Below, piece after piece: positions 50,762-58,778 of a stretch of DNA of 64,000 nt. A program made the translations under genes and the position numbers. The stretch is from positions 145,126-209,125 of the forward strand of contig JAUICH010000009.1 in assembly GCA_030427505.1 (NCBI GenBank), in the 5' to 3' direction. The notes under the pieces were generated by a model, which was not told the origin of the DNA, did not search any database, and saw only the letters and a program-made list of their open reading frames with translations. Position 1 is the first letter of the stretch; the number at the start of each line of letters is the position of its first letter. The DNA comes from Verrucomicrobiia bacterium (GTDB lineage Bacteria > Verrucomicrobiota > Verrucomicrobiia > Verrucomicrobiales > DEV007).

Positions 50762-53440
50762 TTGACCGTGGCAGACGAGACGACCCCTAACGAAATTTCC
50801 GAGAACATCGCGCCGATCAACGTGGCGGATGAGATGTCGAAGTCTTTCCTCGACTACTCGATGTCCGTCATCGTTTCCCGCGCGTTGCCTGACGCGCGCG
50901 ATGGGCTGAAGCCCTCCCAGAGGCGCATCCTTTTCGCCATGAACGACCTGGGCCTGAGCCCGGGCAAGGCGCACCGTAAGTGCGCCAAGATCTGCGGGGA
51001 CACCAGCGGTAACTATCACCCGCACGGCGAGGCGGTCATCTACCCCACCCTGGTGAACATGGCGCAGACCTGGTCCATGCGGGAGTGCCTGGTGGACGGC
51101 CAGGGGAACTTCGGCTCGGTGGAAGGCGACCCTCCGGCCGCCATGCGTTACACGGAGGCCCGCCTCACCCACCTGGGGCTGGCCCTGATGTCCGACATGG
51201 AGAAGGACACAGTGGATTTCGTCCCCAACTATGACGAAACGCTGACCGAACCCACCGTCTTTCCCGCCGCTTTTCCTAACCTGTTGATTAACGGCGGCAC
51301 TGGCATCGCCGTCGGGATGGCCACGAACATTCCGCCCCACAACCTGGGCGAAGTGATCGACGGCATCTGCGCGACCATCGACAACCCGGACATCTCGGTC
51401 GACGGCCTCCTGGAATACATTAAGGGGCCGGACTTCCCCACTGGCTGTACCATCCTGGGCTCCCGCGGCATCCGCAGCTATGTGGAAACCGGACGCGGCA
51501 GTGTGAAAGTGCGCGGCCGCACGGAGATCGTGGAAGACGGCAAGGGCCGCGAGCAGATCATCATCTCGGAGATCCCCTACAACGTGAACCGCGCCACGCT
51601 GGTGACGCGCGTCGCGGAACTGGTAAACTCCAAGGTACTGCCGGAGATCGCCGCCATCCGCGATGAGTCGGACGAAAACACCCGCGTCGTCATCGACCTG
51701 AAGCGGGACGCCCGCTCCCAGGTGGTGCTGAACAATCTTTTCAAGCACACCGCGCTGGAGTCGAGCTTCGCGGTGAACATGCTTGCCATCGATCACCGCC
51801 GGCCGCGCCTTCTTTCTCTGAAGGACGCCATCAACTGCTTCATCGAGCACCGGCACGAAGTCATCCTGCGCCGCACCCGCTACCTGCTCCGCAAAGCGGA
51901 AGACCGCGCCGAAGTCCTGGAAGCCTACCTGCTGGCCCTGGCGAACCTGGATGACTTCATCAGGATGATCCGGGACTCGAAGAACCGTGAGGAAGCCCGG
52001 ATCAAGATCAAGGCCTACACCTTCGCTCCGGAAGCCGTCGAAAAACTCGGCGTGCTGCTCCGCGAACAGGAAAGCTTCAAGATTGAAGCGGGCCGCTATG
52101 TCCTGACCGACCGCCAGGTGAATTCCATCCTGGAACTGCGCCTCTATCAATTGACCGCCCTGGAGCGGGACAAGATCAAGGCCGAGTACGACGCCATCAT
52201 CGAGGAGATCAAGGACCTGCTCGACATCCTCGCCCGCGAGGAACGCGTCCTCCAGATCATCAAGGACGAACTCCTGCTGATCAAAGAGAAGTACGGCACG
52301 CCGCGGAAGACGGACTTCGCCGCCGACGAGGGTGACATCAACATCGTCGACCTCATCGCCAACGAGTCGAACATCATCACTCTGAGCCACCGCGGCTACA
52401 TCAAGCGCACGCCTTCCAGCGAATACCGCACTCAAGCCCGCGGAGGCAAAGGCCTGAAGGGCATGGAGACGCGCGAGGCCTCCACGGAGGAAGAAGAAAG
52501 CGACTTCGTGGAGCACCTCTTCGCCGCCGCCGCCCACGACTACCTGATGTTCTTCACGAATTCGGGCCGGGTTTACGTCGAGCGCGTGTTCCAAATTCCC
52601 GAAATGAGCCGCACCTCCAAGGGGCGCTCGGTGAAGAACCTCCTGAACCTGCGACCCGACGAAAAGATCGCCTCCACTCTGCGCATCGAGGGCGATCCCA
52701 GCGGCGACAAGGACAAGACGTTCCTCCCGCAGTTCCATGTGGTCTTCGCCACGCGGGACGGCATCGTGAAGAAGACGAACCTTCAGGACTTCCGCAACAT
52801 CCGGAAGGACGGCATCATCGCCATCAACATTGAGGAAGGCAACGAACTCATCGACGTGAAGCTGACCACCGGCGACAACGAAATCGTCTTCGTCACTCAC
52901 GACGGCCTCAGCCTGCGCTGCCACGAGGATCAAGTGCGCGACATGGGCCGCGCCTCTCGTGGGGTCATGGGCATCCGCCCGGTGGAGGGCGACTACGTGG
53001 TGGCCCTGGCCGTGGTGGATGCGGAAGCCACCCTCCTGGCAGTGTCGGAGAAGGGCATCGGCAAGCGCACGCCGTTCGAAGAATACCGCAGCCAGACCCG
53101 CGGCGGAAAGGGCATCATCACGATGAAGACCACCGACAAGACCGGCAAGGTCGTCGGCGCCATTCCCGTCACGGAAAGCGATGAAGTCATGCTCATGACC
53201 GATGCCGGCCAGAGCGTTCGCATCCGCGCCAGCGACATCCGCCAGGCCGGCCGGAACACTCAGGGCGTCAAGCTGATGAACTTGAAGGAAGGCGAGGAGA
53301 TCCAAGACATCGCCCGCGTCATTTCCGACGATGCCGAAGAAGAAGCCGCGGACGAGGCGGAAGAAACTTCAGGAGCGGAAGAAACCGCGAGCCCGGAAAC
53401 AGACGCGCCGGAAAGCAGCGGCGAATCCGAAGAAGAGTAA
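50762..53440 (+). CDS. gyrA: DNA gyrase subunit A
   Basis: 892 aa from a TTG at 50762; a GTG two codons later (50768) is equally possible. GyrA cuts and rejoins DNA: the active Tyr lies in AAMRYTEARL. The winged-helix region reads SGNYHPHGEAVIYPTLVNMAQ; at the two positions that decide quinolone binding in E. coli (83 and 87) it has Ala and Pro instead of Ser and Asp. The C-terminal beta-pinwheel repeats include QARGGKG and QTRGGKG boxes (GyrA box type, needed for DNA wrapping), so it is gyrase rather than topoisomerase IV. An acidic tail (AEETSGAEETASPETDAPES) ends the protein. Confidence 0.97.
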   Translation: MTVADETTPNEISENIAPINVADEMSKSFLDYSMSVIVSRALPDARDGLKPSQRRILFAMNDLGLSPGKAHRKCAKICGDTSGNYHPHGEAVIYPTLVNMAQTWSMRECLVDGQGNFGSVEGDPPAAMRYTEARLTHLGLALMSDMEKDTVDFVPNYDETLTEPTVFPAAFPNLLINGGTGIAVGMATNIPPHNLGEVIDGICATIDNPDISVDGLLEYIKGPDFPTGCTILGSRGIRSYVETGRGSVKVRGRTEIVEDGKGREQIIISEIPYNVNRATLVTRVAELVNSKVLPEIAAIRDESDENTRVVIDLKRDARSQVVLNNLFKHTALESSFAVNMLAIDHRRPRLLSLKDAINCFIEHRHEVILRRTRYLLRKAEDRAEVLEAYLLALANLDDFIRMIRDSKNREEARIKIKAYTFAPEAVEKLGVLLREQESFKIEAGRYVLTDRQVNSILELRLYQLTALERDKIKAEYDAIIEEIKDLLDILAREERVLQIIKDELLLIKEKYGTPRKTDFAADEGDINIVDLIANESNIITLSHRGYIKRTPSSEYRTQARGGKGLKGMETREASTEEEESDFVEHLFAAAAHDYLMFFTNSGRVYVERVFQIPEMSRTSKGRSVKNLLNLRPDEKIASTLRIEGDPSGDKDKTFLPQFHVVFATRDGIVKKTNLQDFRNIRKDGIIAINIEEGNELIDVKLTTGDNEIVFVTHDGLSLRCHEDQVRDMGRASRGVMGIRPVEGDYVVALAVVDAEATLLAVSEKGIGKRTPFEEYRSQTRGGKGIITMKTTDKTGKVVGAIPVTESDEVMLMTDAGQSVRIRASDIRQAGRNTQGVKLMNLKEGEEIQDIARVISDDAEEEAADEAEETSGAEETASPETDAPESSGESEEE

Positions 53441-53448
53441 GACAAATC

Positions 53449-54678
53449 TCAGCCTTCGGTTTCCGGCGCTACCGGAACCGAAGCCGCGGAGGAGGCAGCG
53501 GAAGCACTCTTTGAAGCCGCGCCGTAGCGCTTCCGAAGATCGTCCAACGCGCCCAGGATCTGGTTCTCCTCCATCACATGAACCTCGACCTTCTGGCCGA
53601 TCTTTGGCACGAGGGTGATGGTGAGCCGCCCTCCCAGGTGTTCGCGGAATTCTTCCAGGCCCTGGAGAATGACTGGCTTGCCTGACACGGCGTCTCTCTG
53701 GTCCAGATCCGGTTGCCAAAGCCGGAAGCCCACGGTCGAAATCAGGGTCAGAACGCGGTCGCAAGTCGCCCGGTCCAGCAAGCCGATCCGCACGGAGTAG
53801 AGAAGGTCCACCGCCATGCCGATGGCCACGGCTTCTCCGTGGCCGACCCTGAAGTTCGTAATCTGTTCCAGCTTATGCGCCACCCAGTGACCGAAGTCCA
53901 GCGGCCGGGCGGAGCCATATTCAAAAGGATCGCCGCTGGTGGCGATGTGGTGCACGTGCAATTCCGCGCTGCGGCGGATGGCCGTTTCAAAAGGACCGGT
54001 TTCCAGCGCGGCCAGGCGCTCCGCGTTTGTTTTCAGAAACTCGAAAAACTCCGCGTCGCGAATCAGAGACACCTTAATGGCTTCGATCAGCCCGGCGCGG
54101 AGTTCGCCCTCCGGCAGGGTGCGGAGGAAGTTCAAATCGTTCACCACCGCGAAGGGCACGCTGAAGGTTCCAATCCAGTTTTTCTTGCCGAAGTAATTGA
54201 CCCCGTTCTTCACGCCCACGCCGCCATCGCCCTGGCTCAGGGTGGTGGTGGGCATGCGAATCAGGCGGAGGCCCCGGTGCGCGGTGGCGGCGGCGAATCC
54301 CGCTAAGTCTAGAAACGCTCCCCCACCGATCGCTACCACATAGGAGTGCCGGCAAATGGCGTGAAAGTTCAGGGCCTGCCAGACCTTGTCCACCAGCGCC
54401 CAGTCGTTCTTGCAGGACTCTCCACCCGGCAGCACCAGGGGCGGGCTCACCAGCTTCAGAGTATTGGAGTGCGCTTTGCAGTACGTTTCGATCTGCTCCC
54501 GCAGCTTTGGATTCGCCGCGTCGACGCCTTGATCGATAAAAAAGATCAGCTTGCTGGGCCCACCCAGTTCCGCCGCGTCCGCGACCAGGTCGCAGAGGGC
54601 AAGATTCGATTTTTCGAAAGCGCCATGGGTGAAAACCACACGGTGCTGGTAGGTCAATTGAATGGCACGCTGGATCAT
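53449..54678 (-). CDS. eboD: EboD-type 3-dehydroquinate synthase family protein
   Basis: 409 aa. The dehydroquinate synthase-like fold binds NAD and a divalent metal: VPGGESCKN, RHSYVVAIGGGAFLDLAGFAAATAHRGLRLIRMPTTTLSQGDGGVGVKNGVNYFGKKN, GLIEAIKVSLI, SARPLDFGHWVAHKLE, VGHGEAVAIGM. The reading 'CRHSYVVAIGGGA...GVGVKNGVN' is typical of EboD rather than AroB of the shikimate pathway. The Ebo proteins are known from cyanobacteria, where they help move a scytonemin precursor to the periplasm, and from eustigmatophyte plastids. The gene lies next to an EboC-like prenyltransferase gene. A C-terminal Ala/Ser/Pro tail is extra. Confidence 0.82.
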   Translation of the reverse strand: MIQRAIQLTYQHRVVFTHGAFEKSNLALCDLVADAAELGGPSKLIFFIDQGVDAANPKLREQIETYCKAHSNTLKLVSPPLVLPGGESCKNDWALVDKVWQALNFHAICRHSYVVAIGGGAFLDLAGFAAATAHRGLRLIRMPTTTLSQGDGGVGVKNGVNYFGKKNWIGTFSVPFAVVNDLNFLRTLPEGELRAGLIEAIKVSLIRDAEFFEFLKTNAERLAALETGPFETAIRRSAELHVHHIATSGDPFEYGSARPLDFGHWVAHKLEQITNFRVGHGEAVAIGMAVDLLYSVRIGLLDRATCDRVLTLISTVGFRLWQPDLDQRDAVSGKPVILQGLEEFREHLGGRLTITLVPKIGQKVEVHVMEENQILGALDDLRKRYGAASKSASAASSAASVPVAPETEG

Positions 54679-54797
54679 TGTCAGGGGCGCGAGTTTGGGG
54701 GTTTTACAACGTCGCAGGCTCCGGAATGGGCGTCAAGGTACGCAGTTTCACGCCCTCCATTGGTTTATGGTTTAGAGAGCGATCGTCCCCGAACCGT

Positions 54798-55643
54798 TCA
54801 TGTTGCGGGCACAAACCGCTGGAGGGTCCCTGCCAACACAAAGCACCCCAGGCAGAAGAGCGCCACGTAGGTCCCCAACCCCAGAGAGAGCGCGGCCAGC
54901 GCGTCCAGGAAACAAAGCCCCGCCAGGAGATGACCGACAAAAGCGCCCACGCCCTTTTTCAGCATCCCACGCGCGGACCAGAGCCAGTACCCGCCCAAAA
55001 GAGGCAGCGCGATTGCGAAGGCGGTAAACTCAGGCACGAAAATCAGCACGGCCAAAACCACCACCGGAAGCGCCAACAATGCCCAGGCGATGCGTTTTAC
55101 CGCACCCCCGGTCCGCTCGCCCCGGGCCACCAGGGTAATTCCCGCCACGTGCAATGCCATCGCCACCGCCCAGAACCAGGCAGGCTCGCTCAACCCATCT
55201 ACAGCGGAAGCAGCCAGGGGATACAACAAGAACCGGCACCCCGCCATGATCCATACCGAAGGACTCCAGTGTTTGTGCAGAATATTGTAGGCCACGATGC
55301 AGGCCGCCAGGCTGCCAATCCAACGCCAGTCCGCTCCCGCCACCTGGCCCAAGGTCAGGCACCCAAAAACCAGGTACAGTCCCCCCAAATACCACACCAG
55401 GCTTCGCGGCAGCACATTGGCCGGAATGGGCCGCTCGGGCGCGTGCCGCCGGTCCCACTCGGCGTCAAAGGCATCGTTCAGCGTCATGCCGCTGACGTAG
55501 AGGAGCGACGCGCCCAAGATCAGCCAGAGGAGCGTCAGGTCCCACGTCCCGCCGGCGACGAAATAGCCCACGGCCACATTGGTCCAGACCGTGGGTAAGT
55601 TGCTTACCCGGCCCAGGATCAGGATGGCGCGTAGAAAACTCAC
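54798..55643 (-). CDS. eboC: EboC-type UbiA-family prenyltransferase
   Basis: 281 aa with about eight hydrophobic helices. The first Asp-rich motif, LNDAFDAEWDRRHAPERPIPANVL, is the UbiA prenyl-diphosphate/Mg site (NDxxD). The N terminus GRVSNLPTVWTNVAVGYF is typical of the EboC branch. UbiA enzymes attach isoprenoid chains to aromatic or other acceptors in the membrane. It is followed by eboD 119 bases later on the same strand and preceded by a LOG-family gene 25 bases away, so the three probably form one transcript. Confidence 0.82.
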   Translation of the reverse strand: MSFLRAILILGRVSNLPTVWTNVAVGYFVAGGTWDLTLLWLILGASLLYVSGMTLNDAFDAEWDRRHAPERPIPANVLPRSLVWYLGGLYLVFGCLTLGQVAGADWRWIGSLAACIVAYNILHKHWSPSVWIMAGCRFLLYPLAASAVDGLSEPAWFWAVAMALHVAGITLVARGERTGGAVKRIAWALLALPVVVLAVLIFVPEFTAFAIALPLLGGYWLWSARGMLKKGVGAFVGHLLAGLCFLDALAALSLGLGTYVALFCLGCFVLAGTLQRFVPAT

Positions 55644-55668
55644 ATTCCCAGAAAAGTTAACTTACTTA

Positions 55669-56250
55669 TTAGACCTTTTGAAGCGCTTCGGTCATGGCCG
55701 AAGTTTGAAAGCGATTCAGCAAGGTGTCGAAGTTGGTTTCAATCCACAACTCTTCCAGGTGCGGTTGTTGCAGGAATCCTTCGGACACCATCGTCTTCAT
55801 AAACGCGATCAACCCGTCATAATACCCCGCCACGTTCAGCAGCGCATTCGGCTTCCGCTGCACGCCCAATTGGTTCCAAGTCACCATTTCAAAGAGCTCG
55901 TCAATCGTTCCCACCGCTCCGGGCAGAGAGACAAAGGCGTCCGACAGTTCGGCCATGCGGGTCTTCCGCTCCAGCATGGTGTCCACAATCTCCAGCGCGC
56001 TCACGCCCCGGTGACCGACCTCCCGGCTCATCAGCCGCTCGGTGATGACCCCAATCACTTCGCCGCCCGCCGCCAGGCAGGCGTCCGCTGTCTCCCCCAT
56101 CAGACCCACGCTGCCCCCGCCGTAAATCAGCCGGATGCCTTCCTCCGCCAGCCGCCGCCCCACGTAGCGCGCCGTCTCCGCGTACTCAGGATTCAGCCCG
56201 ATCCTCGAACCACAAAACACACACAGGGAACGCACGGGTTGGATGGACAT
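55669..56250 (-). CDS. LOG-family (TIGR00730) Rossmann-fold protein
   Basis: 193 aa. Matches the LOG/YvdD family of cytokinin riboside 5'-monophosphate phosphoribohydrolases and nucleotide N-ribosidases: SLCVFCGSRIGLNPEY, LIYGGGSVGLMGETADACL, GVITERL, MLERKTRMAELSDAFVSLPGAVGTIDELFEMVTWNQLG. The catalytic Arg/Glu of the RK-x-M...PGGxGTxxE signature are present, although the signature reads PGA rather than PGG. It could hydrolyse a nucleoside monophosphate. Its position immediately before eboC on the same strand suggests a link to the Ebo set. Confidence 0.85.
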   Translation of the reverse strand: MSIQPVRSLCVFCGSRIGLNPEYAETARYVGRRLAEEGIRLIYGGGSVGLMGETADACLAAGGEVIGVITERLMSREVGHRGVSALEIVDTMLERKTRMAELSDAFVSLPGAVGTIDELFEMVTWNQLGVQRKPNALLNVAGYYDGLIAFMKTMVSEGFLQQPHLEELWIETNFDTLLNRFQTSAMTEALQKV

Positions 56251-56353
56251 GAATTCGCTTCAGGAAATGATGACGGATTGAATCGCGGAAACCAAAGCAT
56301 AAAACGCCGCCCCCGGTGGAAAGCAATGCGGAAAAGAAGGTCATGGCCTATCT

Positions 56354-56395
56354 ACGAATTTTTTCGTTGTTAAACTACGATGGATTTCGTATAAA
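56354..56395 (+). promoter_or_regulatory. Promoter with dyad operators before the BlaI-like gene
   Basis: A -35 box TTGTTA (56367-56372) and a -10 box TATAAA (56390-56395) are 17 bases apart. ACGAA-4-TTCGT (56354-56367) overlaps the upstream edge and TACGA-6-TCGTA (56376-56391) lies between the boxes. This is where a BlaI/MecI-type repressor would bind to block its own promoter. The ATG (56409) follows 13 bases later, so the leader is very short. Confidence 0.55.
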
Positions 56396-56408
56396 CAGTT
56401 CGCCGCCC

Positions 56409-56834
56409 ATGAAATCCCCTTCTTCCTCGCCTCCACCCCGCCCCACGGACTCGGAACTGACCATCCTGCGCATTCTCTGGAACCAGGGGCCCTGTTCCGT
56501 CCGGGAAGTGTGTGAAGCCATGAACCGCCTGCCCGATCACCAGGACACGGGCTACACCACGGCGCTGAAGTTTCTCCAGATCATGCACGAGAAAGGCCTG
56601 GCGGGCCGGGACGAGTCTTCGCGCCGTCACCTCTACTTTGCCCTGGCCCCGCGCGAAGAAATCGAGAACCAGGCCGTCACGCGACTGGCGGACAAGCTCT
56701 TCGGAGGCGCTACGGCCCAGCTGGCCCTGCGCGCCCTCTCCACTCAGAAAGCCACCCCGGAAGAACTGAGCGAAATCCGCGACCTGCTGGATCGCCTGGA
56801 CCGGGAAACCCCAGAAAAAAAGGACCCCTCATGA
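56409..56834 (+). CDS. BlaI/MecI/CopY-family transcriptional repressor
   Basis: 141 aa from the ATG at 56409 (the frame opens at 56316). A winged helix-turn-helix domain (PTDSELTILRILWNQGPCSVREVCEAMN, then TGYTTALKFLQIMHEKGLAGRDESSRRHLYFALAPREEI) is followed by a dimerising helix. BlaI-type dimers hold target operons silent until cut by their partner M56 protease. The gene overlaps the downstream protease-like gene by four bases, and its promoter carries dyads that are likely operators. The regulated targets are unknown; no beta-lactamase is present. Confidence 0.88.
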   Translation: MKSPSSSPPPRPTDSELTILRILWNQGPCSVREVCEAMNRLPDHQDTGYTTALKFLQIMHEKGLAGRDESSRRHLYFALAPREEIENQAVTRLADKLFGGATAQLALRALSTQKATPEELSEIRDLLDRLDRETPEKKDPS

Positions 56835-58762
56835 ATGTTCCACTCACCCTGGATGGATGCGCCGGGCTGGTTTCCGGTGTGCTCTTTCACTCCCTCTGGC
56901 AAGGCGCTCTATTGGCCGCCATTGCCGCGATACTTCTCTACCTCCTCCCCCGCCGCCGGGCCGCGCTCCGGCATTTGATTGCCTACTTTCATCTCTTCCT
57001 GCTTCCGGTCGCCATGCTCTGGACAACCGCTGTCCTGATAACCCGGACTCCAGAATCTTCAGCAGACTTCACCCGGCTGACGGAACCGTCATCGGTCCCC
57101 GGAGACCAGGTCGAAACTGTCTCCTCACTCAACTCACCCCCTTCCTGGCGCCTGGCGGAGAATCCTTGGATCGTCTCTCGCCGGAGACAGATCGACCTGG
57201 TGCTGGCAAGCGCCTGGCTGGCGGGGGTTCTCTTCTTCCTGATTCGTCTCGCTGGCGCCATGGCAGGCATCCGCCGCCTGCGCCGGGACTCCACACCCGC
57301 GCGTTCCGTCGAACACGCCAAGCTGCTCTTGGAACTCCGGCACCGGGCTGGCACCAGTTTGAACGTTCGGCTGCGCTTCTCGCCAACGATCGATTCCCCA
57401 CTGACCCTCGGCTTTTTCCAGCCGCTCATTCTCCTGCCTGTGTCGCTGGCCACGAGCGCTCCCCCCGAGCACCTCCGCGCCGCCCTGGCTCACGAACTCA
57501 TGCACATCCGGCACGGAGACTACCTGCTGAATTTTCTCCAGCACCTGATCGAAAGCCTAATGTTCTTTCACCCGGCGGTCTGGTGGCTGTCCCGCCGCAT
57601 CCGCGAAGAGCGGGAGATCCGCTGCGATCTCCGCGCTGCTTCCCTCTTGGAAAATCCTCGAGACTACTGCGCCGCGCTCCTGGCGCTGGAAGAAAGGCGC
57701 TCGCTTTCCTCCAGCTATCACCCGTCTCCGTCCCTCGCGCCCGCCATGCGGGGTTCGGATGGTTCGTTGAAGAACCGCATCCGCCTGTTGCTGGACGGCG
57801 CTCCCGCCCGGGACAAAGCGCTCATCCCCTTCGCTCTCCTGCCGGTGTTGCTGGCGATGGCTTTGCTTAGTATGGTGGTTTTCGGCTACCTCAAAACCGG
57901 CGGCAATTCTCTTTCTGAATCAAGCGCCGTCCATACCGCTGGCTCTATCCCTGAAAGCACCTTCCGCGATCCCAGCGCCAACATGGCCCAAGCCGCGGCT
58001 GCATTGTCTCTGGTAAAGGAGCGAAAAGCCGCTTGGCCTTCCACCGCCCGGCCGCTTTTCTCCTCAGTGCCGTTGATCGAGAAAAATGGAGAAATCATCG
58101 ACCTGAGAGAACTGACGCCTCCTTGCTTCCCCGGCTTTCCCAATCACTGGATTTTGGAGCATGGTCTGAATCCCCTCGCGTCAAACCTCCCCCAGCAAGA
58201 CGCTGACGGCGACGGTTTCAGCAATCTGGAGGAATACCGCGCCCAAACCTCACCAGTGGACGCGACCGATCACCCCTCTCTGCTAAACAAGCTTAGCTTT
58301 GTAGAGAGAAGATCCAAAACCTGGTATGCCCTCTACGAAGCCCACCCATCCGATGACGCGGCCCAAGTCAGCCTGACACCACCCGGCGGCTCGCGAAGTG
58401 AGCGGGGCATTCTCTTTCCGGGAACCACTACGGAGAGCCGCCGGCTCCGGCTGGACTCCGTCGCCGCGGATACCGCCGTCGTGACTTGGCTGGAAACCAG
58501 CCGCCAGTTCACCCTCCCAAAAGGAAAGGCCATCCCTATCTCCACCCACTACGCGGAACTTCGCTTTTCGCCCGGTGAGCTTGACGAAACCTTCGTCGTG
58601 AAGGAGGGCACTGCCTTCTCTCTTCCGGAACATCCAGACATCCGGCTGCGCCTGGAAGCAATCACGGAGAGCGAAGCCTTCTTCCTAGACCTGACAGCCC
58701 CGGACGGAACCGAAGACACAAAAGAAACCGCCCGGTTTTCTCTCAAAGCTCAGGGTCAGTAG
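56831..58762 (+). CDS. M56 (BlaR1-like) membrane metallopeptidase with Ca-loop and extra C-terminal domain
   Basis: 643 aa. Four hydrophobic helices surround an M56 protease domain with AHELMHIRHGD (H221, E222, H225), PAVWWLSRRIREEREIRCD and the preceding LGFFQPLILLPVSLATS. After the last helix (LLPVLLAMALLSMVVFGYL) there is no penicillin-binding sensor of BlaR1/MecR1. Instead a ~260-residue exported part carries an EF-hand-like loop, DADGDGFSNLEEY, and a beta-rich domain (e.g. SERGILFPGTTTESRRLRLD) that recalls the Amuc_1099/pilus-associated proteins of Verrucomicrobia. The ligand it senses is thus likely different. It probably inactivates the overlapping BlaI-like repressor. Confidence 0.82.
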   Translation: MNVPLTLDGCAGLVSGVLFHSLWQGALLAAIAAILLYLLPRRRAALRHLIAYFHLFLLPVAMLWTTAVLITRTPESSADFTRLTEPSSVPGDQVETVSSLNSPPSWRLAENPWIVSRRRQIDLVLASAWLAGVLFFLIRLAGAMAGIRRLRRDSTPARSVEHAKLLLELRHRAGTSLNVRLRFSPTIDSPLTLGFFQPLILLPVSLATSAPPEHLRAALAHELMHIRHGDYLLNFLQHLIESLMFFHPAVWWLSRRIREEREIRCDLRAASLLENPRDYCAALLALEERRSLSSSYHPSPSLAPAMRGSDGSLKNRIRLLLDGAPARDKALIPFALLPVLLAMALLSMVVFGYLKTGGNSLSESSAVHTAGSIPESTFRDPSANMAQAAAALSLVKERKAAWPSTARPLFSSVPLIEKNGEIIDLRELTPPCFPGFPNHWILEHGLNPLASNLPQQDADGDGFSNLEEYRAQTSPVDATDHPSLLNKLSFVERRSKTWYALYEAHPSDDAAQVSLTPPGGSRSERGILFPGTTTESRRLRLDSVAADTAVVTWLETSRQFTLPKGKAIPISTHYAELRFSPGELDETFVVKEGTAFSLPEHPDIRLRLEAITESEAFFLDLTAPDGTEDTKETARFSLKAQGQ

Positions 58763-58778
58763 GTTTCTGTCCTTTATT

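Noticed and set aside
53449..54678. Shikimate-pathway AroB
   Set aside because: Motif wording and the neighbouring EboC and EboE genes fit EboD better; other aro genes are absent here.
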